Positions 1-8,772 are shown, counted from the first letter of the stretch. The stretch is 64,000 bases of DNA from Thiomonas sp. FB-6 (GCF_000377645.1 NZ_KB898474.1:106438-170437), one strand, 5' to 3'. Notes: generated by a model from the sequence alone, not told the origin. Numbers and translations: made by a program.

Positions 1-1424
1 CCGGCTCCTCGCAGCCGCGCACCGCGTTGTTTCTCGCGGCCATGCGCCACTTCGCGCGCGAGCGCCGGGAGGCGGGATGGACGGTGCACTACACCGAGCT
101 CGACGACCCGCGCAACCGCGGCTCGCTGGGCGCGGAACTGCGCCGCGCGCTGCAGGACCTGCGTCCGGCGTCCCTGGGCATGACCGCGCCCGGCGACTGG
201 CGCGTGTTGCGCATGCTGCGCGAGGCGGCCGCCGCCGAGGGGCACGAACTGGACGTCCGCGCCGACCGGCATTTCTTCGGCACGGTGCAGGAGTTCGCGG
301 CCCATGCGCGGGGCCGGCGCAGCCTGCGCCTGGAGGCCTTCTACCGCGAGCAGCGGCGCCGGCACGGCGTGCTCATGGACGTCATGGACGGTTCTCAGCC
401 CGCCGGCGGGCGCTGGAATTTCGACGCCGACAACCGTGCCGCCTTCGCGCCCGAGGGGCCCGGCGAGGTCCCCGCGCCGCCCGTGTTCGCGCCCGACGCG
501 CTCACGCGCGAGGTGCTGGCGCTGGTGCGCCGCCGCTACGCCGGCCACGCGGGTTCGCTGGAGGCATTCGATTGGCCGCTGACGCGCGCGCAGGCCCTGC
601 GGGCCCTGGACGCCTTCGTGCGGGAGCGCCTGCCGCGCTTCGGCCGCTGGCAGGATGCCCTGTGGCCGGGCCAGGCGCTGCTGTGGCATTCGCGCCTGTC
701 CGCGGCGCTGAACCTCAAGCTGCTGGGCGCGCGCGAGGTGGTCGGGGCGGCGGAACAGGCCTGGCGCGACGGAGCGGCCGACCTGGCCTCGGCCGAGGGC
801 TTCATCCGCCAGGTGCTGGGCTGGCGCGAGTACGTGCGCGGCATCTACTGGACTCGCATGCCCGGTTACGCCGACGCCAACGCGCTGGGGGCGCAGGCCG
901 ATCTGCCGGGCTATTTCTGGAATGGCGACGCCCCCATGCCCTGCCTGGCGGATGCGCTGCGCCAGACCCTGCGCACGGGCTATGCCCACCACATCCAGCG
1001 CCTGATGGTCATCGGCCTGTACACGCTGCTGCTGGGGGTGCAGCCGCGGCAGGTGCACGGCTGGTTCCTGGCGGTCTACGCCGACGCCGTGGAATGGGTC
1101 GAACTGCCCAACGTGCTGGGCATGAGCCAGTTCGCCGACGGCGGGGTCATGGCCAGCAAGCCCTACGCGGCCAGCGGCCAGTACATCTGGCGCATGAGCG
1201 CGGGCGCCTACTGCCGGGGCTGCCGCTTCGATCCGGCGCAGCGCGTGGGCCCGCGGGCCTGCCCGTACACGCTGCTGTACTGGGACTTCCTGATGCGCCA
1301 CGAGGCCCTGCTGGCGGACCATCCGCGCACCGCGATGCAGGTGCGCAACCTGCAGCGCCTGGACGCCGGGGAGCGCGCGCGCATCGTGCGGGAGGCCGAG
1401 TCGTGGCGCATGACCCAGGCCTGA
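1..1424 (+). CDS. Iron-sulfur (6-4)-type photolyase/cryptochrome-related protein, 5' partial
   Basis: A flavin-dependent DNA photolyase-like protein of the FeS-BCP/CryPro class, which repairs UV lesions. The frame is open from position 3 with no start, and the visible protein begins inside the first Rossmann-type fold (FLAAMRHFARE, then VHYTELDDP), so roughly 45-50 N-terminal residues should lie upstream of the window. About 473 residues are visible against about 510 in the family. The helical FAD domain is complete. Four cysteines expected to hold a [4Fe-4S] cluster are present: one in CLADALRQTLRTGY and three in YCRGCRFDP...RACPY near the C-terminus. The stop is followed 87 bp later by an SDR gene, which may be cotranscribed. 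The product call is firm; lesion specificity (6-4 versus other) is inferred from the family. Confidence 0.9.
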   Translation, partial: GSSQPRTALFLAAMRHFARERREAGWTVHYTELDDPRNRGSLGAELRRALQDLRPASLGMTAPGDWRVLRMLREAAAAEGHELDVRADRHFFGTVQEFAAHARGRRSLRLEAFYREQRRRHGVLMDVMDGSQPAGGRWNFDADNRAAFAPEGPGEVPAPPVFAPDALTREVLALVRRRYAGHAGSLEAFDWPLTRAQALRALDAFVRERLPRFGRWQDALWPGQALLWHSRLSAALNLKLLGAREVVGAAEQAWRDGAADLASAEGFIRQVLGWREYVRGIYWTRMPGYADANALGAQADLPGYFWNGDAPMPCLADALRQTLRTGYAHHIQRLMVIGLYTLLLGVQPRQVHGWFLAVYADAVEWVELPNVLGMSQFADGGVMASKPYAASGQYIWRMSAGAYCRGCRFDPAQRVGPRACPYTLLYWDFLMRHEALLADHPRTAMQVRNLQRLDAGERARIVREAESWRMTQA

Positions 1425-1510
1425 GCGTGGCGCGGCCTGCGCGGTTTCGCCCCCGACTCCGAGTTCGAACTCGCATTCGACTTCGATTCCCCCAAGCAGG
1501 AGTTCCCATC

Positions 1511-2251
1511 GTGAGCACCCCGAAAATCGTCATGGTCACCGGCGCGTCCGGAGGCATCGGCCGCGCGCTGAGCCGGCGCCTGCACGAGGCCGGCCACCAC
1601 GTGGTGGTGGTCGGGCGCGACGCGCAGCGCCTGGCCGAACTGCCCGCCAGCCTGCGCATCGCCGCCGACACCACGCAGGCCGGCCAGGCGCAGGAGGCCA
1701 TGGACCAGTGCGTGCGCGCCGTGGGCCTGCCCACCGCGCTGGCCCACCTGGTGGGCAACACGCTGATCGCGCCGCTGCACCGTACCCAGCCCGCGCAGTG
1801 GGAACAGGTGCTGCTGGTCAACCTGGGCAGCGCGCTGGCCGTGCTTCGCGCATGGACCGCGGCCATGCGCGAAGCCGGGGCGGCGGGGGCGGCCGTCCTG
1901 TGCAGTTCCGTGGTGGCGCGCGTGGGCGCTGCCAACCACGAGGCCATCGCGGCGGCCAAGGGGGGCGTGGAGGCGCTGGTGCGCAGCGCCGCGGCCACCT
2001 ACGCGGCCTCGGGCCTGCGGGTCAATGCGGTGGCGCCGGGCCTGACCGACACGCCGATGACCGCGGGCCTGCTCAAGCTGCCCGCGCAGCGCGAGGCCGC
2101 GGGGCGTCAGTACCCGCTGGGCGGCGTGCAGCAGGCCGACGAGGTCGCGGCCGCGATCGAGTGGCTGCTGTCGGACGGCGCCTCGCGCATCACCGGCCAG
2201 GTACTGCCTGTCGACGGCGGCTTCACCGCGGTGCGGCCGCTGGTGAAATGA
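1511..2251 (+). CDS. Atypical short-chain dehydrogenase/reductase lacking the catalytic Tyr
   Basis: A 246-residue Rossmann-fold protein with the NAD(P)-binding motif TGASGGIG near the N-terminus and the typical SDR end (VAPGLTDTPM, then GQVLPVDGG). I chose the GTG at 1511 because CAGGAG lies just upstream and the protein then begins directly at the Rossmann strand. The active site is unusual. The Ser is present (CSSVV) and the Lys is present (AAAKGG), but the position four residues before the Lys, normally Tyr, is Ile. The usual NNAG motif also reads VGNT. The fold is certain but a normal reductase reaction is doubtful. It follows the photolyase gene in the same direction. The substrate is unknown. 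Confidence 0.85.
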   Translation: MSTPKIVMVTGASGGIGRALSRRLHEAGHHVVVVGRDAQRLAELPASLRIAADTTQAGQAQEAMDQCVRAVGLPTALAHLVGNTLIAPLHRTQPAQWEQVLLVNLGSALAVLRAWTAAMREAGAAGAAVLCSSVVARVGAANHEAIAAAKGGVEALVRSAAATYAASGLRVNAVAPGLTDTPMTAGLLKLPAQREAAGRQYPLGGVQQADEVAAAIEWLLSDGASRITGQVLPVDGGFTAVRPLVK

Positions 2252-2266
2252 GCGCCGGCGCGGGCC

Positions 2267-2800
2267 CTATTTCGAGAACTGCGCCCCCATGCTCGCGCCC
2301 TTGGACAGTTGCGTGAGGTAGACCACCAGGTCGACCATCTCGGGGCTGTCGTAGGCGGGGGGCTTGCCCATGATGCCGGCGCGCACGCAGTGCACGATCT
2401 GGCGCTCCAGGGTGTAGACCGCGTGCTTCTTGCCCTTGAACTTGGGGTATTTCGCGGCGGCGCCGATCAGGCTGGGAATGTGCTGTCCCGTGGGCGTGGT
2501 GCCCTCGGGCCGGCCGCCGTCGGTATGGCAGGCCGCGCAGGTCATCAGATGGTTGCTGAAGGCGTTCGGCGGCACCCAGGTCTGGCGCGTGCCGAAGGTG
2601 TCGTTGGCGAACACCTGCGCACCCTGCTCGGCGGCCTGTTCCAGCGAGGACACCCGGCGCGTTGCCGTGAACTTGCCGGCCGGCGCCGTGTCCGCGCGCG
2701 CGGGCGGGCTGCAGGCGGCGGCCAGCGCGATGCAAGCCGCGGCAAGCAGGGCGGGCAGTCCGGACGAAGCCGGCTCAAGCAGGGAAGGCGAGCGGGGCAT
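2267..2800 (-). CDS. Monoheme c-type cytochrome, probable lipoprotein
   Basis: A 177-residue exported electron carrier. A hydrophobic signal segment ends in LAAAC at residues 26-30, a good lipobox, so the mature protein is probably lipid-anchored on the periplasmic side. A single heme site CAACH lies at 88-92, followed by TDGG. Cys138 in TLERQIVHCVRAG sits where TsdA/SoxA-type cytochromes carry their cysteine axial heme ligand, and the same pattern occurs in the larger cytochrome at 14775-15626. This suggests a sulfur-compound-linked cytochrome domain, but the partner and reaction are not shown by the sequence. It is convergent with the SDR gene (15 bp between stops) and divergent from the binding protein at 2986. 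Confidence 0.8.
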   Translation of the reverse strand: MPRSPSLLEPASSGLPALLAAACIALAAACSPPARADTAPAGKFTATRRVSSLEQAAEQGAQVFANDTFGTRQTWVPPNAFSNHLMTCAACHTDGGRPEGTTPTGQHIPSLIGAAAKYPKFKGKKHAVYTLERQIVHCVRAGIMGKPPAYDSPEMVDLVVYLTQLSKGASMGAQFSK

Positions 2801-2919
2801 GGGTTGTCTCCTCGAAGGGGCGCGCGAAGGCTCCCCGCAGTATCGGTGCCCCGGCCCCGGCGATCAACGTCCGGCAGGTATCCAAGTGTTCGCCGGGTTT
2901 CGGTCCAGTGGGGATGCGT

Positions 2920-2925
2920 TATATT
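2920..2925 (+). promoter_or_regulatory. Possible -10 element TATATT upstream of the binding-protein gene
   Basis: TATATT stands out in GC-rich sequence about 60 bp before the ATG at 2986. The -35 at normal spacing is poor (TTTCGG), so this would be a weak or activator-dependent promoter. Confidence 0.3.
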
Positions 2926-2985
2926 CCGCCGTGCATAACCAAGTGCCGGCGATCGTCCGGTGCGCCACCGAACCTGGGAGCTTCC

Positions 2986-3924
2986 ATGCAGCGCAAGATG
3001 TTCAACCTGATGGCCACGCGCCTTTCGGTGCTGGCCGCGGCCCTGCTGGGAAGCTGCGGCGCGCAGGCCGCGCAGCCGGTGCTGTCGGTGGCCTATGCGG
3101 GCTCGATGGGCGCGCTGATGGACAAGGCCCTGGGGCCGGCCATCTCCGGCAAGGCCCACGTGGAGTTCCAGGGCCGCGGAGCCGGGGCCTACGGCCTGGC
3201 GCACCTGCTGGCCGACAAGCAGATCCGCGCCGACGTATTCGTGTCCATCACGCCGGGGCCGATGGAGTTGCTGCAAAAGGCCGGACTGGTCGGCACCGCG
3301 GTGCCGGTGGCCAGCACTCAGATGGTGATCGCCTACAGCCCCGATGGCCCGCACGCGCAGGAGTTCCGCGAAGCCGCCGAGGGCCGGCGCAGGTGGTACG
3401 AAGTGCTGGAGCAGCCGGGGCTGAAGTTCGGCCGCACCGATCCGGCGACCGACCCGCAGGGCCGCAACATCGTGTTCGCCATGCTGCTGGCAGAGCACTA
3501 CTACCAGCAGCCGGGGCTGGCCTCCAGGATCCTCGGGGACTACCAGCACAACACGGCGCAGATCTTTGCCGAACCCTCGCTGCTCAGCCGGCTGGAAAGC
3601 GGCCAGATCGACGCCTCCTCCGGCTACCTGAGCGCGGTGACCTCGCACAAGCTTCCCTACGTCAAGCTGCCGGCGCAGGTGAACCTCAGCGATCCGGCGA
3701 TGAGCCGGGACTGGTACGCCAAGGTGCACTTCGGCATCACCGCACCCGACGGCAAGCCGCAGACCCTGTCCACGCAGCCGCTGGTGTTCTACGCCGCGGT
3801 GCTTCGCAACGCCGCCAACCCCGTGGCAGCGCGCGAGTTCGTGCAACTGATGCAAAGTCCCCAAGGGCGCAAGATGTTCCACGACTTCGGCTACAGCGAG
3901 CCGAAGGGCGGCGACCTGCGCTGA
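2986..3924 (+). CDS. Periplasmic oxyanion-binding protein (ModA/WtpA-like)
   Basis: A 312-residue exported binding protein. After a cleavable signal peptide ending near CGAQAAQP, the sequence follows the molybdate/tungstate binding fold: AYAGSMGALMD at the first strand, then RADVFVSITPGPMELL and STQMVIAYSP. The ATG at 2986 is preferred over an upstream in-frame ATG at 2908 because it follows CTGGGAG and begins a proper signal peptide. Such proteins normally feed an ABC permease and ATPase, but none is encoded nearby, so this is an orphan. It could bind molybdate, tungstate or another small anion. Upstream and divergent is the lipoprotein cytochrome gene. Confidence 0.75.
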   Translation: MQRKMFNLMATRLSVLAAALLGSCGAQAAQPVLSVAYAGSMGALMDKALGPAISGKAHVEFQGRGAGAYGLAHLLADKQIRADVFVSITPGPMELLQKAGLVGTAVPVASTQMVIAYSPDGPHAQEFREAAEGRRRWYEVLEQPGLKFGRTDPATDPQGRNIVFAMLLAEHYYQQPGLASRILGDYQHNTAQIFAEPSLLSRLESGQIDASSGYLSAVTSHKLPYVKLPAQVNLSDPAMSRDWYAKVHFGITAPDGKPQTLSTQPLVFYAAVLRNAANPVAAREFVQLMQSPQGRKMFHDFGYSEPKGGDLR

Positions 3925-3932
3925 GCCCGCGG

Positions 3933-3951
3933 CGCGGCGCTATGCGCCGCG
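3933..3951. terminator. Candidate bidirectional hairpin between convergent genes
   Basis: CGCGGCGC-TAT-GCGCCGCG is a perfect 8-bp stem with a 3-nt loop placed between the stop of the binding-protein gene and the stop of the minus-strand gene at 3940. There is no T-run, so it may only be a structural stop or an mRNA 3' end protector. Confidence 0.35.
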
Positions 3952-4158
3952 ACTCGCTTCACCCCGGGTCTGGCTCAGCTGGGCCTGCAGCGCGCGGATG
4001 CGCGCGTCCTTCTCGGCCAGGGCGCGCGTCACGCGCTCCTGGGCAAGGGCCAGCTCGCGTCCGAGCATCAGGTTCTCCAGCAGCAGCGTGCGCAGTTCCA
4101 TCGCGTGCACGGGCGACGGCCGCGAGGGCGGCACGTCCAGGCGCGGCTCATGGTTCAT
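3940..4158 (-). CDS. Small coiled-coil protein, function unknown
   Basis: A 72-residue protein starting at MNHEPRLDVP, with CTGGAG about 8 nt upstream of the ATG. A longer in-frame reading exists but lacks coding character. The second half is a continuous charged helix (ENLMLGRELALAQERVTRAL, then EKDARIRALQAQL) with heptad-like leucines, likely a short coiled coil that dimerises. There is no signal peptide and no known catalytic motif. It lies convergent with the binding protein and divergent from the homogentisate operon, with the hmg promoter region in between. I do not recognise the family. Confidence that it is a real gene is moderate. Confidence 0.5.
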   Translation of the reverse strand: MNHEPRLDVPPSRPSPVHAMELRTLLLENLMLGRELALAQERVTRALAEKDARIRALQAQLSQTRGEASRGA

Positions 4159-4273
4159 CGTCGACTCCAGGCGAGGTTCTTCAAGCAAATGCGACCCATT
4201 CGCATTTGCCCTCAATGTACACCCTGCCGGTCCCGGCGGGAAGCCGCCCCGGCGCCAGGGCTGCTCGCCTGGT

Positions 4274-4302
4274 TTGACACACGGGGGGGATAGGTTTATG
4301 TT
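4274..4302 (+). promoter_or_regulatory. Sigma-70 promoter of the homogentisate operon
   Basis: A perfect -35 TTGACA (4274-4279) is separated by exactly 17 bp from TATGTT (4297-4302), 4 of 6 matches to the -10 consensus. It reads toward the MBL-fold gene at 4363, which fits a strong, repressor-controlled promoter for MBL-hmgA-fahA. Confidence 0.7.
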
Positions 4303-4362
4303 TGCTTCCCGCGAATTCGTTCGCAACTGTCAAACCAAACGCCGAACCCGGACCTCACAGCC

Positions 4363-5316
4363 ATGGCCAAGACCTTTGCCTCCGCCGCCGACCTGGTGGA
4401 AAAGCGCGTGACCTTCGAGCAGCTCTCCGAGCATGCATGGGCCTATACCGCCGAAGGCGACCCCAACACAGGCATCATCATCGGCGACGACGCGGTGCTG
4501 GTGGCCGACACCCAGGCCACGCCGGCCATGGCGGCCGACGTGATCCGGCGCATCCGCGAGGTCACCGACAAACCCATCCGCTACGTGGTGCTGACCCACT
4601 ACCACGCGGTGCGGGTGCTGGGAGCCAGCGCCTACGCGCCGCAGCAGATCCTGGCCAGCCAGGACACCTACGACCTGATCGTCGAGCGCGGCGAGGCCGA
4701 CAAGGCCAGCGAGATCGGGCGCTTCCCGCGCCTGTTCCGCGACGTCGAGACCGTGCCCGCCGGGCTGACCTGGCCCACCATGACCTTCCAGGGGCGCATG
4801 ACCCTGTGGCTGGGCAAGCTGGAGGTGCAGCTGCTGCAGCTCGGGCGCGGCCACACCAAGGGCGACACCGTGGTGTGGCTGCCCGGCGAGCGCACGCTGC
4901 TGTCGGGCGACCTGGTCGAATTCGACGCCACCCCCTACGCCGGCGACGCCTACTTCCAGGACTGGCCGCAGACCCTGGACAACGTGGCCGCGCTCGAGCC
5001 GATGGCCCTGGTGCCCGGGCGCGGCCCGGCGCTCAAGGGAGAGGCCCAGGTGCAAAAGGGCCTGCAGGTCACGCGGGACTTCATCCGCGACGTCTGGACC
5101 CACGTGAAGGCCGGTGCCGACGCCGGCAAGGAGCTGGGCGCCGTCTACAAGGAAACCTACGCGGCGCTCAAGCCCAAGTACGGGCAGTGGGTGATCTTCG
5201 ACCACTGCATGCCCTTCGACGTCACCCGTTGCTACGACGAGGCGACCCGCTACCGCGACCCGCGGGTGTGGACCGCCGAGCGCGACCGCCAGATGTGGGA
5301 AACCCTCGAAGGCTGA
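4363..5316 (+). CDS. MBL-fold protein of the homogentisate operon, degenerate metal site
   Basis: A 317-residue metallo-beta-lactamase-fold protein, first gene of an operon with hmgA (21 bp downstream) and fahA. The fold is clear: DDAVLVADTQATP early, VVLTHYHAVRVLG at the usual metal loop, then GRGHTKGDTVVW and LLSGDLVEFD. The canonical HxHxDH is HYHAVR here, so the Asp and third His are replaced, and the later PGHG-type motif reads PGRGPAL. Only the first two His, the GHT His and the GD Asp remain. It may bind one metal or act in a non-hydrolytic way. Context suggests a role in tyrosine/phenylalanine or homogentisate breakdown, perhaps on a side product, but no reaction can be assigned. Confidence 0.8.
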   Translation: MAKTFASAADLVEKRVTFEQLSEHAWAYTAEGDPNTGIIIGDDAVLVADTQATPAMAADVIRRIREVTDKPIRYVVLTHYHAVRVLGASAYAPQQILASQDTYDLIVERGEADKASEIGRFPRLFRDVETVPAGLTWPTMTFQGRMTLWLGKLEVQLLQLGRGHTKGDTVVWLPGERTLLSGDLVEFDATPYAGDAYFQDWPQTLDNVAALEPMALVPGRGPALKGEAQVQKGLQVTRDFIRDVWTHVKAGADAGKELGAVYKETYAALKPKYGQWVIFDHCMPFDVTRCYDEATRYRDPRVWTAERDRQMWETLEG

Positions 5317-5337
5317 ACTCCTGACTCCACCACGGCC

Positions 5338-6624
5338 ATGACCACACGCAGCTACCTCGCCGGATTCGGCAACCAGTTCAGCAGCGAGGCCGAGCCCGGC
5401 ACGCTGCCGCAGGGGCGCAACAGCCCGCAGCGCGCGGCTCGGGGCCTGTACGCCGAGCTCGTCTCGGGCAGCGCCTTCACCGCGCCGCGCGCCCAGAACC
5501 AGCGCAGCTGGCTGTACCGCCGGCAGCCCGCGGTGGTCACGGGCGCCTACGCGCCCTACGAGCAGCCGCACTGGAAAAGCGGCGCCGCCCAGGGCGTGGA
5601 CTTCCCGCCCGATCCGCTGCGCTGGCATCCGATCGCCATTCCCGAGCAGCCGCTGGACTTCGTCGACGGCCTGCGCACCATCGTGGTCAACGGCGACCCG
5701 GAGGCGCAGACGGGCGTGGCCGCGCACCTGGTGCTGATGAACCGCTCGATGCAGGCGCGCGCGCTGGTCAACGCCGACGCCGAGATGCTGCTGGTGCCCC
5801 AGCAGGGCGAGCTGAGCATCGTCACCGAGTTCGGCATCCTCGACCTGCGCCCCGGCGAGATCGCGCTGCTGCCGCGCGGCATCGCCTTCAGCGTGAAGGT
5901 GCAGGGCCCGTCGCGGGTCTACGTGTGCGAGAACTACGGCGCGCCGTTCCGGCTGCCCGAGCTCGGCCCCATCGGCAGCAACGGCCTGGCGGCCGCGCGC
6001 GACTTCCTGGCCCCGGTGGCGGCCTACGAGCAGCCGCAGGAGCAGCCCTACGAGATCGTGCGCAAGTTCGGCGGCCGCCTGTGGCACACGCGCCAGGCGC
6101 GCACGCCCTTCGACGTCGTCGCCTGGCACGGCAACCTGGTGCCGTTCAAGTACGACACGGCCCATTTCATGGTCATCGGAACCGTCAGCTTCGATCACCC
6201 GGACCCGAGCATCTTCACGGTGCTGACCAGCCCCAGCGACACCCCGGGCACGGCGAACTGCGACTTCGTGATCTTCCCGCCGCGCTGGATGGTGGCCGAG
6301 GACACCTTCCGCCCGCCCTGGTACCACCGCAACCTGATGAGCGAATTCATGGGCCTGGTGTACGGCCAGTACGACGCCAAGCCCGAGGGCTTCAAGCCCG
6401 GCGGCATGAGCCTGCACGACTGCATGGTGCCCCACGGGCCCGACGCCGAGGCCTTCGACAAGGCCAGCAACGCGCCGCTGGCCCCGCACAAGCTCGAGGG
6501 CACGCTGGCCTTCATGTTCGAGAGCCGCTGGCGCTTCAAGCCCACCGCCTACGCGATGCAATGCGGCGCGCTGGACACGACCTACGCCGACTGCTGGTCC
6601 ACGCTGAAGGAGGGCCTGCGATGA
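5338..6624 (+). CDS. hmgA: Homogentisate 1,2-dioxygenase
   Basis: A 428-residue iron(II) dioxygenase that opens the ring of homogentisate to maleylacetoacetate in tyrosine and phenylalanine catabolism. The N-terminus YLAGFGNQFSSEA is a hallmark of the family. Iron ligands sit in PPWYHRNLMSEFMG (His and Glu) and SLHDCMVPHGPD (His). Length is normal for bacterial enzymes. The start is the ATG at 5338, 21 bp after the MBL gene. The stop overlaps the ATG of fahA in ATGA, indicating translational coupling. A separate maleylacetoacetate isomerase gene is not seen here. Confidence 0.97.
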   Translation: MTTRSYLAGFGNQFSSEAEPGTLPQGRNSPQRAARGLYAELVSGSAFTAPRAQNQRSWLYRRQPAVVTGAYAPYEQPHWKSGAAQGVDFPPDPLRWHPIAIPEQPLDFVDGLRTIVVNGDPEAQTGVAAHLVLMNRSMQARALVNADAEMLLVPQQGELSIVTEFGILDLRPGEIALLPRGIAFSVKVQGPSRVYVCENYGAPFRLPELGPIGSNGLAAARDFLAPVAAYEQPQEQPYEIVRKFGGRLWHTRQARTPFDVVAWHGNLVPFKYDTAHFMVIGTVSFDHPDPSIFTVLTSPSDTPGTANCDFVIFPPRWMVAEDTFRPPWYHRNLMSEFMGLVYGQYDAKPEGFKPGGMSLHDCMVPHGPDAEAFDKASNAPLAPHKLEGTLAFMFESRWRFKPTAYAMQCGALDTTYADCWSTLKEGLR

Positions 6625-7943
6625 GCGGCGGACTCGACGCCACGCACGACCCGGCGCTGCGCAGCTGGGTGGCCTCGGCCAACCGGCCGGACAGCGATTT
6701 CCCGATCCAGAACCTGCCCTTCGGGCGTTTCCGGGTGGACGGCCAGCCCTGGCGCATCGGCGTGGCCATCGGCGACCAGGTGCTGGACCTGCGCCTGGCG
6801 GCGCAGGCGCGGGCGCTGCCCGAATCGCTGTCCGAATCGCTGGTTCCGCTGGCCGCGGGGGATCTGAACGCCTTCATGGCGCTGGGTCCGGGCGCCCGCG
6901 TGGCGCTGCGCCGGGCACTGTCCGGTGCGCTGGCCGCGGGCAGCGTCGCGCAGGCGAGCCTGAGTTCCTGCCTGGTGCCGCAGGCGCGCGCGGAACTGGG
7001 CGTGGCCTGCGAGATCGGCGACTACACCGACTTCTACGTGGGCATCCACCACGCCACCGCGGTGGGCAAGCTGTTCCGCCCCGACAACCCGCTGCTGCCC
7101 AACTACAAGTGGGTGCCCATCGGCTACCACGGGCGTGCGTCGACCATCCTGCCCAGCGGGCAGGACTTCGCGCGGCCCTGGGGGCAGCTCAAGGCCGCCG
7201 ATGCCGAGGCGCCGGTGCTGCGCCCCACGGCGCGCCTGGACTTCGAGCTGGAAATGGGCATCGTCATCGGCGGCGCCAACGCGCCCGGCGAGGCGGTGCC
7301 CATCGAGCGGGCCGAGGAGCAGGTGTTCGGCCTGACCCTGTTCAACGACTGGAGCGCACGCGACGTGCAGGCCTGGGAATACCAGCCGCTGGGCCCCTTC
7401 CTGTCGAAGAACTTCGCCAGCACCATCGCGCCCTGGGTGGTCACGCTCGAAGCCCTGGCGCCCTTCCGCCGCCCCTTCGCGCGCGCCGCCGGCGAGCCCC
7501 GGCCTCTGCCCTATCTGCACTGCGACTCCGACGCCGCATCCGGCGCCTTCGACGTGGGCCTGGAGGTCTGGCTGAGCACCGCGCGCATGCGCGAGCAGGG
7601 CCTGGGGGCACACTGCATCAGCCGCTCCAACTTCGCCGACGCGGCCTACTGGAGCGTCGCGCAACTGGTGGCCCATCACACGGTGGGCGGCTGCGCGCTG
7701 CGCCCCGGCGACCTCTTCGGCTCGGGCACGCTGTCGGGCCCGCGCCCCGAGCAGGCCGGCTCGATGCTCGAACTCTCGCAAGGCGGCAAGCAGCCGATCC
7801 AGCTGCCCGGAGGCGAGCAGCGAAGCTTCCTCGAGGACGGCGACGAACTCAGCCTGCGTGGAGTGTGCGAGCGCCCGGGCGCGGTGCGCATCGGCTTCGG
7901 CGCCTGCAGCGCGCGCGTGCTGCCGGCGCGGCCCAGGCCCTGA
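6621..7943 (+). CDS. fahA: Fumarylacetoacetase
   Basis: A 440-residue enzyme that splits fumarylacetoacetate into fumarate and acetoacetate, the last step of homogentisate degradation. The ATG at 6621 overlaps the hmgA stop. An N-terminal SH3-like domain is followed by the catalytic domain with DYTDFYVGIHHA, the YKWVPIGYHGRAS stretch, FELEMG and FNDWSARDVQAWEY; these carry the Asp and Glu residues that bind Ca/Mg. Length is normal. It is the last gene of the operon and is convergent with the IclR regulator 31 bp beyond. Confidence 0.97.
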   Translation: MSGGLDATHDPALRSWVASANRPDSDFPIQNLPFGRFRVDGQPWRIGVAIGDQVLDLRLAAQARALPESLSESLVPLAAGDLNAFMALGPGARVALRRALSGALAAGSVAQASLSSCLVPQARAELGVACEIGDYTDFYVGIHHATAVGKLFRPDNPLLPNYKWVPIGYHGRASTILPSGQDFARPWGQLKAADAEAPVLRPTARLDFELEMGIVIGGANAPGEAVPIERAEEQVFGLTLFNDWSARDVQAWEYQPLGPFLSKNFASTIAPWVVTLEALAPFRRPFARAAGEPRPLPYLHCDSDAASGAFDVGLEVWLSTARMREQGLGAHCISRSNFADAAYWSVAQLVAHHTVGGCALRPGDLFGSGTLSGPRPEQAGSMLELSQGGKQPIQLPGGEQRSFLEDGDELSLRGVCERPGAVRIGFGACSARVLPARPRP

Positions 7944-7974
7944 CGGCTGGCGGCGCCCGGTCCGCGGCGCAGGC

Positions 7975-8772
7975 TCAACGCGCCGGCGGGCGCACGCCCA
8001 GGCGCTGGGAAATGCGAGCCGCGGCCTCGCGCACCGCGCGCGCCGAGGCACCGTCCCAATCGGCCGACAGGCGATCCGCGTGGTCCAGCGCGGTGACCAC
8101 CAGCACCGGGGTTCCCTCGTGGTCGAAGGCGGCCGCGCTGAAGGCGTTCACCCCGGGCAGCGGGCTGCCGGCGGCGCGCGTGACGCCGTGGCGCGCCATC
8201 TCGTCGCGCACCGCCTGCAGTTCCCGCGGCGAGGGCCCGCGCCCGGCAGGGCGCCCGCGCGCGGCGAGTTCCCCGAAGGGGCCCGCCGCCTCGATCAGGC
8301 GCTCGGCCGGCAGCGTGGCCGCGAAGGCGCGGCCCGTCGCGGTCTCCAGCAGGGCCATCACGCTGCCCACGCGCAAGGCGATGTGCAAGGCCTGGCGCGC
8401 CTCGATCAGGCGCACCACGGTGGGGCCGAAGTTGCCCCACACCGCCAGCATCACCGCGTGCCCGGTCTGCGCCGCGAGTTCCTGGATCACCGGCTCGGCT
8501 TCGCGCATCGGATCGAGCTGGTGCAGGCAGGTCAGCCCGATGCGCAGCGCCGCGGGCCCCAGGCGGTAGCGCGCGCCGAGCTGCTCCTGCTCGACCAGGC
8601 CCAGGCGCGCGTAGCTCACCAGGTAGGGGTGGGCGCGCGAGGCGCTCAGCCCGGCTCGCGCGGCCAGGTCCTTCAGCGCCAGCGGCTCGGCGCTGTCGGC
8701 CAGCACCAGCAGCAGCCGGCCGCCGACTTCGATGGACTGGATGGCGCGTTGCGCCTTGTCGCCCTGCTGCAT
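7975..8772 (-). CDS. IclR-family transcriptional regulator, probable HmgR
   Basis: A 265-residue regulator with an N-terminal winged helix-turn-helix (IQSIEVGGRLLLVLADSAEP, LKDLAARAGLSASRAHPYL) and a C-terminal IclR effector-binding domain. The start MQQGDKAQ at 8772 is chosen because it gives a normal-length protein; the upstream in-frame extension would run into the divergent ATPase promoter. It sits tail to tail with fahA. IclR-type HmgR repressors of homogentisate genes are known in pseudomonads, so control of the hmg operon is likely but inferred. It may also control itself or the divergent ATPase through the palindrome at 8825-8844. Confidence 0.85.
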   Translation of the reverse strand: MQQGDKAQRAIQSIEVGGRLLLVLADSAEPLALKDLAARAGLSASRAHPYLVSYARLGLVEQEQLGARYRLGPAALRIGLTCLHQLDPMREAEPVIQELAAQTGHAVMLAVWGNFGPTVVRLIEARQALHIALRVGSVMALLETATGRAFAATLPAERLIEAAGPFGELAARGRPAGRGPSPRELQAVRDEMARHGVTRAAGSPLPGVNAFSAAAFDHEGTPVLVVTALDHADRLSADWDGASARAVREAAARISQRLGVRPPAR

